NCBI GenBank assembly: GCA_017883235.1 | Contig: JADGNY010000006.1 | Span: 1-64,000, forward strand | Source: Thermoanaerobaculia bacterium | Lineage (GTDB): Bacteria; Acidobacteriota; Thermoanaerobaculia; Gp7-AA8 | Length of the DNA stretch: 64,000 bases | Direction of reading: 5' to 3' | In this document: positions 46,817 to 56,652 of the stretch, one piece after another | Position numbering within the stretch: the first letter of the stretch is position 1 | Layout of the letters: each line of letters opens with the position of its first letter | Notes under the pieces: model-generated | Seen by the model: the letters and a program-made list of their open reading frames with translations, nothing else | Database searches by the model: none | What the model was told of the DNA's origin: nothing | Position numbers and translations under genes: made by a program

Positions 46817-47165
46817 GTCAACAAAAATGTGTTGACGCCAACAAAACACCTGTTGACCGCAACAAGAGGTGTGTTGGCGGCAACACCCGATTTGTTGGCG
46901 GCAACATCCAACTTGTTGACGTCAACTCCGAGCCCGTTGACGGCAACAAACGAAGTGTTGGCGGCAACACCCAGGTTGTTGACGGCAACTCCGCGGGTGT
47001 GACGGCAACAAAGACTTTGTTGACGTCAACTCCGAACTTGTTGACGGCAACCCGGCGCGAGTTGACGCCAACTCGGCAGGTGTTTGCGCCAACTCGGCAG
47101 GTGTTTGCGCCAACTCGAGTCTTGTTGGCGGCAACTCGATGTTTGTTGCCGGCAACTCGAAACGG
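46817..47165. repeat. 21-bp-period tandem array 3 with palindromic core
   Basis: Sixteen units with core GTTGRCGNCAAC (often the perfect palindrome GTTGACGTCAAC) plus a variable 9-bp spacer begin at 46831, 46852, 46873 and so on to 47145, strictly every 21 bp apart from one 1-bp deletion at 46999. Spacers differ between most units; two consecutive units share CTCGGCAGG. The region 46470-47642 otherwise holds only toxin relics and a GGCGAGACGCC repeat. Confidence 0.92.
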
Positions 47166-47398
47166 TGTGGCCGAGGCTTGACTCGGCGGCTGGGTGATCT
47201 CGTTGCCGGTGTTGCCCGGTCGTCCGAGCGGTGTGTGACTCCGTCGCCGTGTTGCGGGCACACGGTGATTCAGCCTTGCAGCAGGCTCCGGAGCGCCCCG
47301 ACTCCGCGGTGATATGACCGGACAACACGGCCACTTGGCGACCCCAAAACCGCGAGTCAGCGCGTCACACAAGGAACGTCTCGTCGTCGAGCCGTTGC

Positions 47399-47560
47399 TC
47401 ATTCGTAGGTGCGTCCACATCCGGATGACTTTCACCATCCGCTCGCGGCGGAGGACCTGATAGACGAGACGGTGGTGAATGTTGATCCGGCGCGAGAATG
47501 CTCCGGCGAGGTCTCCGACGAGCTTCTCAAACGGAGGGTATATTGAAACTCCGGACCGGC
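47399..47560 (-). pseudogene. Txe/YoeB toxin relic B
   Basis: YPPFEKLVGDLAGAFSRR continues with INIHHRLVYQVL and VIRMWTHL. The true end WTHYE-stop is restored by removing one C from the CACCTACGAATGA region, so the gene has lost its N-terminal half and carries a frameshift. No antitoxin gene is nearby. Same family as relic A. Confidence 0.7.
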
Positions 47561-47642
47561 GAAAAATGCAACAGCAAGAGGCTTTAAGCTTTAAGCCCCT
47601 CATGGGGTAGTCGCGGGCGAGACGCCCGCGCTCCCACGGACG

Positions 47643-49136
47643 TCATCTAGCCATGAAGCGTTCGATGTCGTCGGATTTTCTTGGCGAGCCCGACGACAGT
47701 AGCCGCGCGCCGGTCTCGGTGATCACGACGTTGTCTTCGATCCGGACGCCGATGCCGTCGTAGCGATCGAGGGCTTTGGCGATCGAGGCTTGCTCCTCTT
47801 TCGACAGCTTTGCGTAGACGGGACTGGCCAGGACGTCGTTCTTGCGGACGTAGATCCCCGGCTCGACGGCGAAGACCATGTTCGGTTCGATCTTGCGGTC
47901 GCGGTCGGCGACGTCGTGGGTCTCGAGGCCGATGTGGTGGCCGGGGACGTGGCGGAAGTACATGAAGATCTGCCGCGGCTCAGCGTTGGAAATCAATCCC
48001 AATCGCGCCAGCTCGCGGCCGATGACGGCGATGGCGGCGTGATCGGCGTCGCGGAAATGGCCGCCGGGCTTGAGCGCGGCGATGGCCGCTTCCTGCGCGG
48101 CGAAGACGGCGTCGTGGATGGCGCGCTGGTCGGCGGAGAACTTGCCGCTGGCGGGATAGGTGCGGGTGACGTCGGCCGAGTAGCCGAGATACTCGGCGCC
48201 GAGGTCGGTGAGAAAGAGACCCTGGCGGTCGACGGGGCCGTTGTTGGTCATGTAGTGCAGCGTGGTGGTGTTCTTTCCTGATGCGGCAATCGAAGGAAAG
48301 GCCCAGCAGCAGGTCCCCAGATCCTTGTAGGTGAAGTCGATTACGGCATCGACCTGGTTTTCGCTCGTGGCCGTCAACACCCGTTTCATGGCCGCCTTCT
48401 GCGCGGCCTCGGTGATGTCGATGGCGTGCTGGATCACGGCGATCTCTGCCGCGCTCTTGACCTCGCGCATGTGGACGAGCATCGGCTGTGCTTCGCGGAA
48501 CAGGAGAGAGGGGTGACGCTCGCGCAGATCGCGCACGAACAACTGCTCCTGGGTCGCCGGCGCGGTGGGGTCGGGGATGCGGGCCTCGTCGACCGTCCAG
48601 ATCTCCGCGCTGCCTTTGACGATGGCGTCATAGAAATGGGGCAGGGAGCGCGGCGGCAACCGTTCGGTGAGGGCATCGAAATTCGTAACCCATGGCCAGC
48701 CGGTGATGGCGGTATTGATGAAGTTTCGCGCGACACGCGACGACTCGACCCGTTGGATGCCGCTGACCTTGGTGATCTCCTCGTGGGAGGGGATCCGCCC
48801 GGTCCACACCTCCTGCTGCGGATTGCGGTCGCGGACGAAGAGGACCTCGGCGAATTCAGGATCGCCGGGGACCATCACCAGCGTGGTCTCTTCCTCGTCG
48901 ATTCCGGTGAGGTAGAGCAGGTCGTTGCTCTGCCGGAAGGGCCACTCCTGATCGCCGCTGCGGATCTGCAGCTTCGGCGAGAAAAGGACGAGCATGCCGT
49001 TCGGCCCGATCTCTTTGGCCACCCGCACCCGCCGTGCCGCGTACTCGGATGGGTCGATGGCAGGCTTCGTAACCGTCTGCCCGAACAGGTAACCGGCGGA
49101 GAGGAAGACGAGGAGAAGCATGATCGATCGGCGCAT
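47643..49136 (-). CDS. Aminopeptidase P family (Xaa-Pro) metallopeptidase
   Basis: 497 aa. Signal peptide (residues 1-20, SAGYLFG). The N-terminal creatinase domain is followed by a pita-bread fold with metal ligands in TDLGAEYLGYSADVTRT (Asp, Asp), FRHVPGHHIGLETHD (His), FAVEPGIYV (Glu) and GVRIEDNVVITE (Glu). Removes an N-terminal residue before proline, here probably in the periplasm. The ATG at 49136 gives the signal peptide. Confidence 0.92.
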   Translation of the reverse strand: MRRSIMLLLVFLSAGYLFGQTVTKPAIDPSEYAARRVRVAKEIGPNGMLVLFSPKLQIRSGDQEWPFRQSNDLLYLTGIDEEETTLVMVPGDPEFAEVLFVRDRNPQQEVWTGRIPSHEEITKVSGIQRVESSRVARNFINTAITGWPWVTNFDALTERLPPRSLPHFYDAIVKGSAEIWTVDEARIPDPTAPATQEQLFVRDLRERHPSLLFREAQPMLVHMREVKSAAEIAVIQHAIDITEAAQKAAMKRVLTATSENQVDAVIDFTYKDLGTCCWAFPSIAASGKNTTTLHYMTNNGPVDRQGLFLTDLGAEYLGYSADVTRTYPASGKFSADQRAIHDAVFAAQEAAIAALKPGGHFRDADHAAIAVIGRELARLGLISNAEPRQIFMYFRHVPGHHIGLETHDVADRDRKIEPNMVFAVEPGIYVRKNDVLASPVYAKLSKEEQASIAKALDRYDGIGVRIEDNVVITETGARLLSSGSPRKSDDIERFMAR

Positions 49137-49154
49137 ACCGGTATCGTAAACCGG

Positions 49155-49199
49155 GTGAACTATCTGGCGCATCTCTTCCTGGCCGGGACGGAGAGCGGG
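49155..49199 (+). pseudogene. Start fragment of an ACP-phosphodiesterase-like gene
   Basis: GTG at 49155 begins VNYLAHLFLAGTESG, which resembles the conserved MNxLAHLxLAG start of AcpH-type ACP phosphodiesterases (DUF479). After 15 codons it runs directly into the GGCGAGACGCC repeat and no more of the gene follows, so it appears truncated by the repeat. Confidence 0.35.
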
Positions 49200-49450
49200 C
49201 GTCTCGCCTGCTCCCGCCGTGGCGTCTCGCCCGGCGGTGGGTTCTCGGAGCAGCAAGGTTGAACCTGAAAACGCGGATGGGGACATCGCCGTCATTACCC
49301 AACATTTACGTTCGCCTTCGTCCCCACCGCCGGGCGAGACGCCCGTCGGGAGCAGGCGCGGACGCCTGCTCTCCTTTCGAAGCGCGCATGGGAGTGATCA
49401 ATCCGCGGGGGCGAGACGCCCAGCGCTCCGTGGCTACGCCAGCGCTCCGG
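49185..49450. repeat. Composite GGCGAGACGCC-family repeat block
   Basis: Inverted words GGGCGTCTCGCC, CCGCCGGGCGAGACGCCCG, GGAGCAGGCGCGGACGCCTG and GGGGCGAGACGCCCAGCGCT form several overlapping palindromes. The same words occur at 10940-10975 and 47612-47640. The gap between aminopeptidase P and the thioesterase contains this repeat and the AcpH-like fragment only. Confidence 0.8.
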
Positions 49451-49463
49451 TACAATCTCCCCC

Positions 49464-49925
49464 GTGACCGAAAAAAGCATCCAGGAAACGTGGGCTCCTC
49501 AGAACCGCTGCTTCGGGTGCGGGCCGGCGAACGACAAAGGGCTGCGCATCCGCAGCTTTCGCGAGGGGGACGAGTTCGTCTGCGACTGGACGCCGGAGCC
49601 GCATCACGCGGCGTTCGACAACGTCCTGAACGGCGGCATCATCGGTGCGCTGCTCGACTGCCACAGCAACTGGGCGGCGACGATGGTGCTGATGGAGCGC
49701 AGCGGAAGTGCGGCACCACCCTGCACGGTCACCTCCGATTTCCACGTCGTCCTGAAACGTCCGACGCCGATGGCGCCGCTGCGCGTCCGCGCCCGCGTCG
49801 TCGAGGTGACCGGCGGCCGCGCCGTGGTGGAGGCGTCGATCGAGTCGAACGGAAAGGTCACCGATACGTGCCGCGGGACGTTCGTGGCGGTGAAGGAAGG
49901 GCATCCGGCGTATCACAGATGGTGA
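49464..49925 (+). CDS. PaaI-family hotdog thioesterase-like protein
   Basis: 153 aa, hotdog fold. [16 protein letters not shown] and [24 protein letters not shown] are the substrate-pocket segments; [14 protein letters not shown] follows. Probably hydrolyses an acyl-CoA. GTG start; four bases before the glucosidase gene, so the two may be co-transcribed by chance of packing rather than function. Confidence 0.82.
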   Translation: MTEKSIQETWAPQNRCFGCGPANDKGLRIRSFREGDEFVCDWTPEPHHAAFDNVLNGGIIGALLDCHSNWAATMVLMERSGSAAPPCTVTSDFHVVLKRPTPMAPLRVRARVVEVTGGRAVVEASIESNGKVTDTCRGTFVAVKEGHPAYHRW

Positions 49926-49929
49926 TCCC

Positions 49930-52725
49930 ATGACCGCCGAAAGCGCCCGCATGTCCGGCGCCCCGCACGACGTCGCCCGCTGGCGCAAGTGGGGGCCGTA
50001 CCTCGCCGACCGCGCCTGGGGGACGGTGCGGGAGGACTACAGCGCGAATGGCGATGCCTGGTCGTACTTCCCTCACGATCTGGCCAGATCGAAGGCCTTC
50101 CGGTGGGGCGAAGACGGCATCGCCGGCTTCTGCGACCGCTACCAGATCCTCTGCTGGTCGCTGGCGCTCTGGAACGAGCAGGATGCCATCCTCAAGGAGC
50201 GCTTCTTCGGCCTCGTGCCGGGCGAGGCGAACCACGGCGAGGACGTCAAGGAGTGCTACTTCCATCTCGACGCGGTGCCGAGCCATTCCTACCAGCGGCT
50301 GCTCTACAAGTATCCGCAGCGGGCCTTTCCGTACACCCAATTGATTGACGAGAACCGCCGCCGCGGCGCGCACGATCCCGAGTTCGAACTGATCGATACC
50401 GGGATCTTCGACGATGGCCGCTACTTCGACGTTGTCATCGAGGTGGCGAAGGAAAACGCCGAGTCGCTGCTCTTCCGTATCACCGCGCACAACCGCGGCC
50501 CCGAACGCGCTCCGCTGCATCTGATCCCGCAACTCTGGTTTCGCAATACGTGGAGCTGGAGCTGCGAGGCGGTGCCGGCACCGTCGATCAAGGCGATCGA
50601 GGTCGATGGCCGCCCCGCCGTGCTCGCGGACGACTCGAACACCCCCGCTCTGGCCGGCCTGCTCCACAACGCCCACCTCGGGCCGCACGTGCTGGAGTTC
50701 CCGGCCGGGACGGAGCTGCTCTTCACCGACAACGAGACCAATGGGCCGCGGGTCTGGGGGGCGCAATCAAAGAGCCGCTACGTGAAGGACGCCTTTCATC
50801 GCCGCATCGTCAACGGCGAGCACGAGGCGGTGAACCCGGCACGAAGCGGAACGAAAGCCTGCGGCTGGATGCGCGTCGAGATCGATCCGGGAGCGTCGTA
50901 CAGCATGACGATGCGGATGGGGCCGGGTGGGGCGTTTCCGGCCACATCGCCGGAGTCGATCGTCGACCTCCGCCGCGCCGAAGCCGACGAGTTCTACGCC
51001 GCCATCCACCCTCCCCGCGCATCCGCCGAGGAGCGTCACGTGCAGCGGCAGGCCTTCGCGGGGCTGCTCTGGTCGAAACAGAGCTACCTGCTCGACGTCG
51101 ACATCTGGCTCGACGGCGACGATCCCAACCTGCCTCCGCCGGCGGAGCGGCAGCACGGGCGCAATGCGCGCTGGCGTCATCTCAACTCGATGCGCATCCT
51201 GTCGATGCCGGACAAGTGGGAGTACCCGTGGTTCGCGGCGTGGGACCTGGCCTTCCACACCGTGGTCATGGCGCTCATCGACGCGCATTTCGCCAAGGAG
51301 CAGCTCTGGCTGATGCTGTTCGAGCAGTTCCAGCATCCGAACGGCCAGATCCCGGCGTACGAGTGGGAGTTCTCGGACCTCAATCCGCCGGTGCACGCGT
51401 GGGCGGTATGGCGTGTCTACAACATGGACCGCATCCGCAACGGCGCCGACCGGCCCTTCCTCGAGAAGTGCTTTCACAAGTTGATGCTGAATTTCACCTG
51501 GTGGGTGAACAAGGTCGACCGCGAAGGGAACAACGTTTTCGAGGGGGGGTTCCTCGGCCTGGACAACATCACCGTGATGGACCGCAGCGAGACACTGCCC
51601 GGCGGCGCCTCGATCGATCAGAGTGACGCCACCGGCTGGATGGGGATGTTCTGCCTGGTCATGATGCGCATGGCCCTGGAGCTCGCCGAGGAGAACGCGG
51701 CGTATGAAGGACTGGCCACGAAGTTCTTCGAGCACTACGTCTACATCGGCGCGGCCATGAAGATGATGCGCGGTGACCGGACGCTGTGGGATGAGGCCGA
51801 CGGCTTTTTCTACGACCTGCTGCGCTTCCCCGACGGGACGAACGTCCCCTTCCGCGTCCGCTCGCTGGTCGGTCTGATTCCGCTGTACGCCATCGAGCGA
51901 TTGGAGCGGAAGTGGATCGAGCCGTTCGAGGTGTTCCGCGAGAACTTCGACTGGTTCATGAAGCATCGCGCCGACATCGTCGAGCACTGCGTCACGACCG
52001 TCCATCACGACGGCGAGACGACGCACGTGCTTGCCGTGGTCGATCAGAATCAGTTGCAGCATCTCTTGGCGCGCGTGGCCGATCCGGAAGAGTTCCTCTC
52101 GACGTTCGGCCTGCGCAGCCTGAGCAAGGCGCATCAGCAGCAGCCCTTCGTCTTCGGCAATGCCTCGGTGACGTACGAGCCGGCCGAGGCAGCGACAAAG
52201 CTGAAGGGGGGCAACAGCAACTGGCGAGGCCCGGTGTGGTTTCCGACGACGTTCCTGATGATCGAGACGCTGCGCAAGCTGGAGAAGGCCTACAGCGGCA
52301 ACGTACGCGTGGCCCTGCGCAACGGCCACGATGTTCAGCCGCGCAATGATCCGGAATCGACGTTCGCCGATACTCGCGCCGACGAAGGCCTCGGCGCCGG
52401 CAGCGCCCGCCCCCGCCACCGCGGTATGACGCTGACGAACGTCCCGGTCCCCCCACCCGAGAACACGACCACGCTGACCGGCCTGGCCGCCGACCTGGCC
52501 CGGCGTATGACCAGCATCTTCGTCCCCGACGCCGACGGCTACCGCCCCGCCCACGGCCCCCGCGGAAGCCGCAAGGCGGAGCTTTTCGCCCGCGACCCGC
52601 ACTGGAAGGATCTGATCTGGTTCTTCGAGTACTTCAACGGGGATACAGGGGAAGGATTGGGGGCATCGCACCAGACAGGATGGACGGCGCTAGTGGCGAG
52701 TTTGATCGATGAGTGGAGTGGGTGA
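49930..52725 (+). CDS. GH63/MGH1-like glucosidase
   Basis: 931 aa, cytoplasmic, no signal peptide. An N-terminal beta-sandwich with [19 protein letters not shown] is followed by an (alpha/alpha)6 barrel with [48 protein letters not shown] and [12 protein letters not shown]. These match GH63 alpha-glucosidases and mannosylglycerate/glucosylglycerate hydrolases, so it may degrade a compatible solute or alpha-glucoside. GlgX further along supports alpha-glucan metabolism. Confidence 0.88.
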   Translation: MTAESARMSGAPHDVARWRKWGPYLADRAWGTVREDYSANGDAWSYFPHDLARSKAFRWGEDGIAGFCDRYQILCWSLALWNEQDAILKERFFGLVPGEANHGEDVKECYFHLDAVPSHSYQRLLYKYPQRAFPYTQLIDENRRRGAHDPEFELIDTGIFDDGRYFDVVIEVAKENAESLLFRITAHNRGPERAPLHLIPQLWFRNTWSWSCEAVPAPSIKAIEVDGRPAVLADDSNTPALAGLLHNAHLGPHVLEFPAGTELLFTDNETNGPRVWGAQSKSRYVKDAFHRRIVNGEHEAVNPARSGTKACGWMRVEIDPGASYSMTMRMGPGGAFPATSPESIVDLRRAEADEFYAAIHPPRASAEERHVQRQAFAGLLWSKQSYLLDVDIWLDGDDPNLPPPAERQHGRNARWRHLNSMRILSMPDKWEYPWFAAWDLAFHTVVMALIDAHFAKEQLWLMLFEQFQHPNGQIPAYEWEFSDLNPPVHAWAVWRVYNMDRIRNGADRPFLEKCFHKLMLNFTWWVNKVDREGNNVFEGGFLGLDNITVMDRSETLPGGASIDQSDATGWMGMFCLVMMRMALELAEENAAYEGLATKFFEHYVYIGAAMKMMRGDRTLWDEADGFFYDLLRFPDGTNVPFRVRSLVGLIPLYAIERLERKWIEPFEVFRENFDWFMKHRADIVEHCVTTVHHDGETTHVLAVVDQNQLQHLLARVADPEEFLSTFGLRSLSKAHQQQPFVFGNASVTYEPAEAATKLKGGNSNWRGPVWFPTTFLMIETLRKLEKAYSGNVRVALRNGHDVQPRNDPESTFADTRADEGLGAGSARPRHRGMTLTNVPVPPPENTTTLTGLAADLARRMTSIFVPDADGYRPAHGPRGSRKAELFARDPHWKDLIWFFEYFNGDTGEGLGASHQTGWTALVASLIDEWSG

Positions 52726-52750
52726 TTGGTCCGTCTCGTTCAAAAGGCTA

Positions 52751-52819
52751 TCCGCAGATGGCGCAGATGGACGCAGATAAAAGCATCTCAAATCTGTGTC
52801 CATCTGCGTCATCTGCGGA
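52751..52819. repeat. Imperfect palindrome, ATCTGCG family, copy 2
   Basis: TCCGCAGATGGCGCAGATGG faces TCCATCTGCGTCATCTGCGG. It lies between the glucosidase and a hypothetical gene on the same strand. Copy 1 is at 3909-3968. Confidence 0.85.
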
Positions 52820-52863
52820 TCGTCGTCGCCTCCATGCCCTAGAATCGTGAAGCGAGTTGACGA

Positions 52864-53199
52864 ATGCGACGAGCCCTCCCGGATGAATTGAACGAAGACG
52901 CGAGACCCATCGCTCTTCTCCGGCTATCGAAAGACCGTCTCGAAGAACTGTTCCCTGTCGAATTGTCCGAGGCTGATCCTCTTTCAGCAGCAGAGCCGTC
53001 GATCGGCGCGCTCGTTCAGCTTGATAGCGGACCGTATGCGATCGTCATGTACGGCGAGGTGTCGTGCGAAGCCGAGGTTTCTTTGCCGGTCAGCGCGCCG
53101 GTGGCTCGTCATTGGGCGGCGTTCCTCAGTGAAGTTCCTCTGGTTGCGGAGGAGATTGTCTGGACATTCCCTACTACCCAGACTTTCACGCGGGAATGA
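52864..53199 (+). CDS. Conserved-looking small hypothetical protein
   Basis: 111 aa, acidic, with a likely beta-rich fold (GALVQLDSGPYAIVMYGEVS, VEISLPV-like strand, PLVAEEIVWTF). No motif that I recognise. Its 3' end overlaps the VapC stop on the other strand by 14 bp. Start ATG 52864 has no clear Shine-Dalgarno. Confidence 0.55.
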   Translation: MRRALPDELNEDARPIALLRLSKDRLEELFPVELSEADPLSAAEPSIGALVQLDSGPYAIVMYGEVSCEAEVSLPVSAPVARHWAAFLSEVPLVAEEIVWTFPTTQTFTRE

Positions 53200-53626
53200 C
53201 TTCGAGACTCTCTCGATCAGCATTGATGACCGCATGCGCCGGAATATGTCGATCAAACGTCGCGAACCTGCCACCGTTTTCGACGGCAAGACCCAGAAGA
53301 TATACATCGGTAATCTGCCGATGGGTTACTCCCGAAAGTCTGAACTGCCGATCATCACGAAGGGACACTCCATCGGGCCAAAACACATGATTCCCGGCTC
53401 GACAGAATGTCTCGAGGCGAAGGCGCACCGAGACCGCTGATTCATGCACAGCCATCGTTGCTGAATTGGTAAGTATCCGCACCAGTCCGTTTTCGGTCAT
53501 CGGACACGTCGCCCAGCCACCTTCTCGGTTTGCCACAAACCACGTGTGCGCGGTTTCGTGATGGACGTGATCCGGGTGAAACAGAGCCACCAGTACGTTC
53601 ACGTCGAGTAATGCGATGCTGCTCAC
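53186..53626 (-). CDS. vapC: VapC-type PIN-domain toxin
   Basis: 146 aa. Acidic residues of the PIN nuclease site are in LLDVNVLVALFHPD (Asp8), the ENGLVR segment (Glu), ITDVYLLGLAVE (Asp) and FATFDRHI (Asp). Cleaves tRNA or rRNA when not neutralised. ATGA overlap with the antitoxin gene. Confidence 0.88.
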   Translation of the reverse strand: MSSIALLDVNVLVALFHPDHVHHETAHTWFVANREGGWATCPMTENGLVRILTNSATMAVHESAVSVRLRLETFCRAGNHVFWPDGVSLRDDRQFRLSGVTHRQITDVYLLGLAVENGGRFATFDRHIPAHAVINADRESLEVIPA

Positions 53627-53850
53627 GGTTCGTCACGAAGGCGGTTAACGATCTCCATCGTAAGCGGGGTACTTCCCTCCGGACGCCGCGGCATCAGTGG
53701 TACACCGTTGCGAATCTCGGGGATTTCCGTCGGCTGAAGAGCTTTTCTGGCGAGGTCTGACAGAACACGTCCCGCGGTTATGCCGCTGTTCGCGGCGATT
53801 TCGTTCGCGGCTTCGAGTACATCGTCATCCACGTCGAGCGTTGTTCTCAT
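53623..53850 (-). CDS. vapB: VapB-type antitoxin
   Basis: 75 aa. MRTTLDVDDDVLEAANEIAA is a ribbon-helix-helix DNA-binding start; the C-terminal RPEGSTPLTMEIVNRLRDEP would wrap the toxin. The ATG at 53850 is preferred to an in-frame one eight codons upstream. Probably autoregulates the pair. Confidence 0.85.
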   Translation of the reverse strand: MRTTLDVDDDVLEAANEIAANSGITAGRVLSDLARKALQPTEIPEIRNGVPLMPRRPEGSTPLTMEIVNRLRDEP

Positions 53851-53896
53851 GATGCAAATCGTAACATCACGCATCCGATGGAGTAATCCGCGCCTA

Positions 53897-54604
53897 TCAA
53901 TACAACCGCGCCGCCAGATACGGCACCGCCGTCTCCACCCTCAGTATCCGTTCGCCGATCGACACCGCCGTGAACCCCGCCCGCTCCAGCGACGCGATCT
54001 CGGCGTCGATGAATCCTCCCTCGGGGCCGATGACGAGCGTGACCGGCTCGCGGACATCGCGCGGGCAGACCTCGGATGCGCGCGGGTGGGCGACGAGCGC
54101 GCGCGTGCCGTGCGCGAGGGCAGGCAGTTCATCCTCGACGAACGGGCGGAAGAGGCGGCGGGTCTCGATCGAGGGGAGGACGGTGTCGCGGGCCTGCTCC
54201 AGGCCGAGGATCGATTGCGCGCGGAGGTTATCGGGAGAGAGACGCGGCGAGCTCCAGTAACTCTTCTCCACACGCCATGCGTTGAGAAGGACGATGCGCT
54301 TGATGCCGAGGGATGCCGCACCGGCGATGACGCGGTTCAAGACTTTCGGACGCGGGAGTGCCAGGATGAGCGTCAACGGCAGCGGCGGTGGTGGGTCGCG
54401 GTCGAGCACGACGTCCATCTCCAGCGCCTCGGCATCGAGCCTCGTAATCGTCCCGCGTCCAATGCGGCCATCAGCGGCGCCGGCCGCGAGCTCCTCCCCC
54501 ACGGCGGCGCGATGAACGTCCGTCACATGCTGCAGGCGGCGGCCGGTCAGCCGGACGCGCGAGCCGCCGAAGAAGTCGTCGTCGAAGAGAAGGATCAGGT
54601 TCAC
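53897..54604 (-). CDS. rsmE: 16S rRNA (uracil-1498-N3)-methyltransferase
   Basis: 235 aa, SPOUT fold. N-terminal PUA-like HVTDVHRAAVGEEL, then LILALPRPKVLNRVIAGAASLGIKRI and the knot motifs VTLVIGPEGGFIDAEIA and SIGERILRVETAVPYL. Methylates U1498 of 16S rRNA. Its start is only 26 bp from the divergent methyltransferase gene, so the two promoters must overlap. Confidence 0.93.
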   Translation of the reverse strand: MNLILLFDDDFFGGSRVRLTGRRLQHVTDVHRAAVGEELAAGAADGRIGRGTITRLDAEALEMDVVLDRDPPPPLPLTLILALPRPKVLNRVIAGAASLGIKRIVLLNAWRVEKSYWSSPRLSPDNLRAQSILGLEQARDTVLPSIETRRLFRPFVEDELPALAHGTRALVAHPRASEVCPRDVREPVTLVIGPEGGFIDAEIASLERAGFTAVSIGERILRVETAVPYLAARLY

Positions 54605-54630
54605 GGCGTTGCAACGATAATCCCCCGCGC

Positions 54631-56643
54631 ATGAAGGTGCAGCCTGACCGGAGATGGGAATCGTTCGCGAAGCGCGAGCCCTACTTTGCCGTCTTCACCG
54701 ATCCGAAGTTTCTGAGCGCGAACCGGACGGCGAACAACGAGCGCGAATTCTTCGACAGCGGCGAGCTGCTGGCCGATGCGATTTTCTACACCATCAAACG
54801 GCGGCTGGTGCACGATTACGCGCCGCAATCGATCCTCGAGTACGGCTGCGGGCCGGGGCGGCTGGCCATCCCCTTCGCCCGGCGCGCCGTCTCCATTACG
54901 GCGGTCGACCGCTCTCCGGCCATGCTCGCGGTGGCGCGCCGCGAAGCGGCGAAGCAATCGATCACGAACATTCACTTCACCACCGCTTCCGCGTTTGATC
55001 CGGCGCATCGCAGGTTCGATCTCGTCAATGCCTACCTTCTCTTCCAGCGCCTTCCGCCCACGCAGGGGCTGGCGCTCTTCCGCGAGATCCTCGGATGCAT
55101 CGGTTCCGGCGGCATCGGCGCGTTTCATTTTCTCTACCGAGGATCGGCGTCGCCGCTGGTCGGGATGACGCGTGCTGTTCGTGAACGGCTGCCCGCTGTC
55201 AACGGCATCCTCAATCGCATGCGCGGCAAGGCGGCCGATGAGCCGTTCATCCCCAGCCATACCTACGATCTCGATGATGTCTTCCGCATCGTGGCCGAGG
55301 CCGGGATCGAAACGAGCCACGTCACGTTCCAATATGACGAGGAGATGACCAGCGCGATCGTCTTCGTTCAGGCACCGCTGTCGGTTCCGGCGAGCGACGA
55401 GGCTGAAACCGCGATGCAGGCCGGCGAACCCGCGGCCGAGGGGGTGATCGATGTCCGCGACCTGATCGCACACACGTCGATCGACGAGCTGAATCGCACC
55501 GCCGAGGAGTACTTCGCGTCGTTGAAAGAGTGGGAGCACCACCTCGCCAAACCGTTCAGCAAAGCGGATGAGACGCCGCCGATTCTGATCGCCTTGGCCA
55601 CTCTGCTGCAGGGACTGCGGCTCACGCCGGGGACGACCGTGCTCGAATTCGGCGCCGGCACCGGATGGCTGTCGCGATTTCTGACACAGCTCGGCTGCCG
55701 GGTCATCCTGCTCGACGTATCCCCGACCGCGTTGCGGATCGCGCGCGAGCTGTACGAGAAACAACCGCCGATCGGCGAACGGCCCGAACCTCGGTTTATC
55801 CCGTTCGACGGGCGCCACATCGATCTTCCGGACGGCAGCGTGGAGCGGATCATCTGTTTCGATGCCTTCCACCACGCGCCGAATCCCGACGACGTGCTGC
55901 GCGAATTCGGCCGCGTGCTGACCCCGGGCGGCATCGCCGCTTTCGCCGAGCCTGGACCGCGGCACTCGCGCACGCCGCAATCGCAATTCGAGATGCGGAC
56001 CTACGGCGTGGTCGAGAACGACGTCGACATCCATGCCATCTGGCGCACAGCGTGGAGCTGCGGATTCCGCGATCTGAAGCTGGTCGTTTTCAACGGATCT
56101 CCTTTTCACGTCTCGCTCGACGATTATGAAGACCTGCTCACCGGAGGATCCACGAACGCGAAGTGGGTGGCCTCCACGCGGACCTTCCTCCGCAACGTCC
56201 GCAGCTTCTTTCTATACAAGGAAGGGTCGGAGCGGATCGACAGCCGAAGCGCATCCGGCCTTGCCTGCGAGATCGCGGCGGCGCTCATCACCTCGCCGGC
56301 GATCGAGGGGCAGACGATCATCGTCGAGGCCACGGTCACGAATCGCGGCACGGCGATCTGGCTTCCGTCGAACGCGACATCCGGCGGCGTCGCCATCGGC
56401 GCGCATCTTCACGACGCGGCCGGTAAACTGGTCACCTTCGACCTTCACTGGGAGCGGCTGACCGATCCGCCGCGCGAGATCGCGCCGGGCGAAACGGTGA
56501 GAGTCCGCATGTCGCTTCCGGCACAGCCCGCGGGGAGATATCTGCTCGAAATCGACTGCGTGTCCGCCGGTGTGTCGTGGTTCGCACAGCTCGGATCGCA
56601 GCCGGCCCGGCTCGCCGTCGATGTCGTTCGCGCCGATGTATGA
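54631..56643 (+). CDS. Two-domain class I methyltransferase with C-terminal beta domain
   Basis: 670 aa. First SAM-binding domain: SILEYGCGPGRLAIPFA (residues 68-84), AVDRSPAML. Second: TVLEFGAGTGWLSRFL and LDVSPTALRIA, with CFDAFHHAPNPDDVL and LTPGGIAAFAEP. The last ~120 residues (EGQTIIVEATVTNRGTAIW) form an Ig/CARDB-like beta-sandwich. Tandem methyltransferase domains plus a beta domain occur in polysaccharide O-methylation clusters; here no such cluster is adjacent. Confidence 0.85.
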   Translation: MKVQPDRRWESFAKREPYFAVFTDPKFLSANRTANNEREFFDSGELLADAIFYTIKRRLVHDYAPQSILEYGCGPGRLAIPFARRAVSITAVDRSPAMLAVARREAAKQSITNIHFTTASAFDPAHRRFDLVNAYLLFQRLPPTQGLALFREILGCIGSGGIGAFHFLYRGSASPLVGMTRAVRERLPAVNGILNRMRGKAADEPFIPSHTYDLDDVFRIVAEAGIETSHVTFQYDEEMTSAIVFVQAPLSVPASDEAETAMQAGEPAAEGVIDVRDLIAHTSIDELNRTAEEYFASLKEWEHHLAKPFSKADETPPILIALATLLQGLRLTPGTTVLEFGAGTGWLSRFLTQLGCRVILLDVSPTALRIARELYEKQPPIGERPEPRFIPFDGRHIDLPDGSVERIICFDAFHHAPNPDDVLREFGRVLTPGGIAAFAEPGPRHSRTPQSQFEMRTYGVVENDVDIHAIWRTAWSCGFRDLKLVVFNGSPFHVSLDDYEDLLTGGSTNAKWVASTRTFLRNVRSFFLYKEGSERIDSRSASGLACEIAAALITSPAIEGQTIIVEATVTNRGTAIWLPSNATSGGVAIGAHLHDAAGKLVTFDLHWERLTDPPREIAPGETVRVRMSLPAQPAGRYLLEIDCVSAGVSWFAQLGSQPARLAVDVVRADV

Positions 56644-56652
56644 TGCGCCTGC

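Noticed and set aside
46817-47165. Array 3 as a CRISPR
   Set aside because: Core is 12 bp and spacers 9 bp, far below CRISPR sizes, and no cas gene is near.
46818-47603. 261-codon minus-strand ORF across array 3
   Set aside because: It is open because 21 is a multiple of three; only its first part corresponds to a toxin relic, the rest is translated repeat.
50767-52671. 634-codon minus-strand ORF opposite the GH63-like gene
   Set aside because: Antisense shadow without family motifs.
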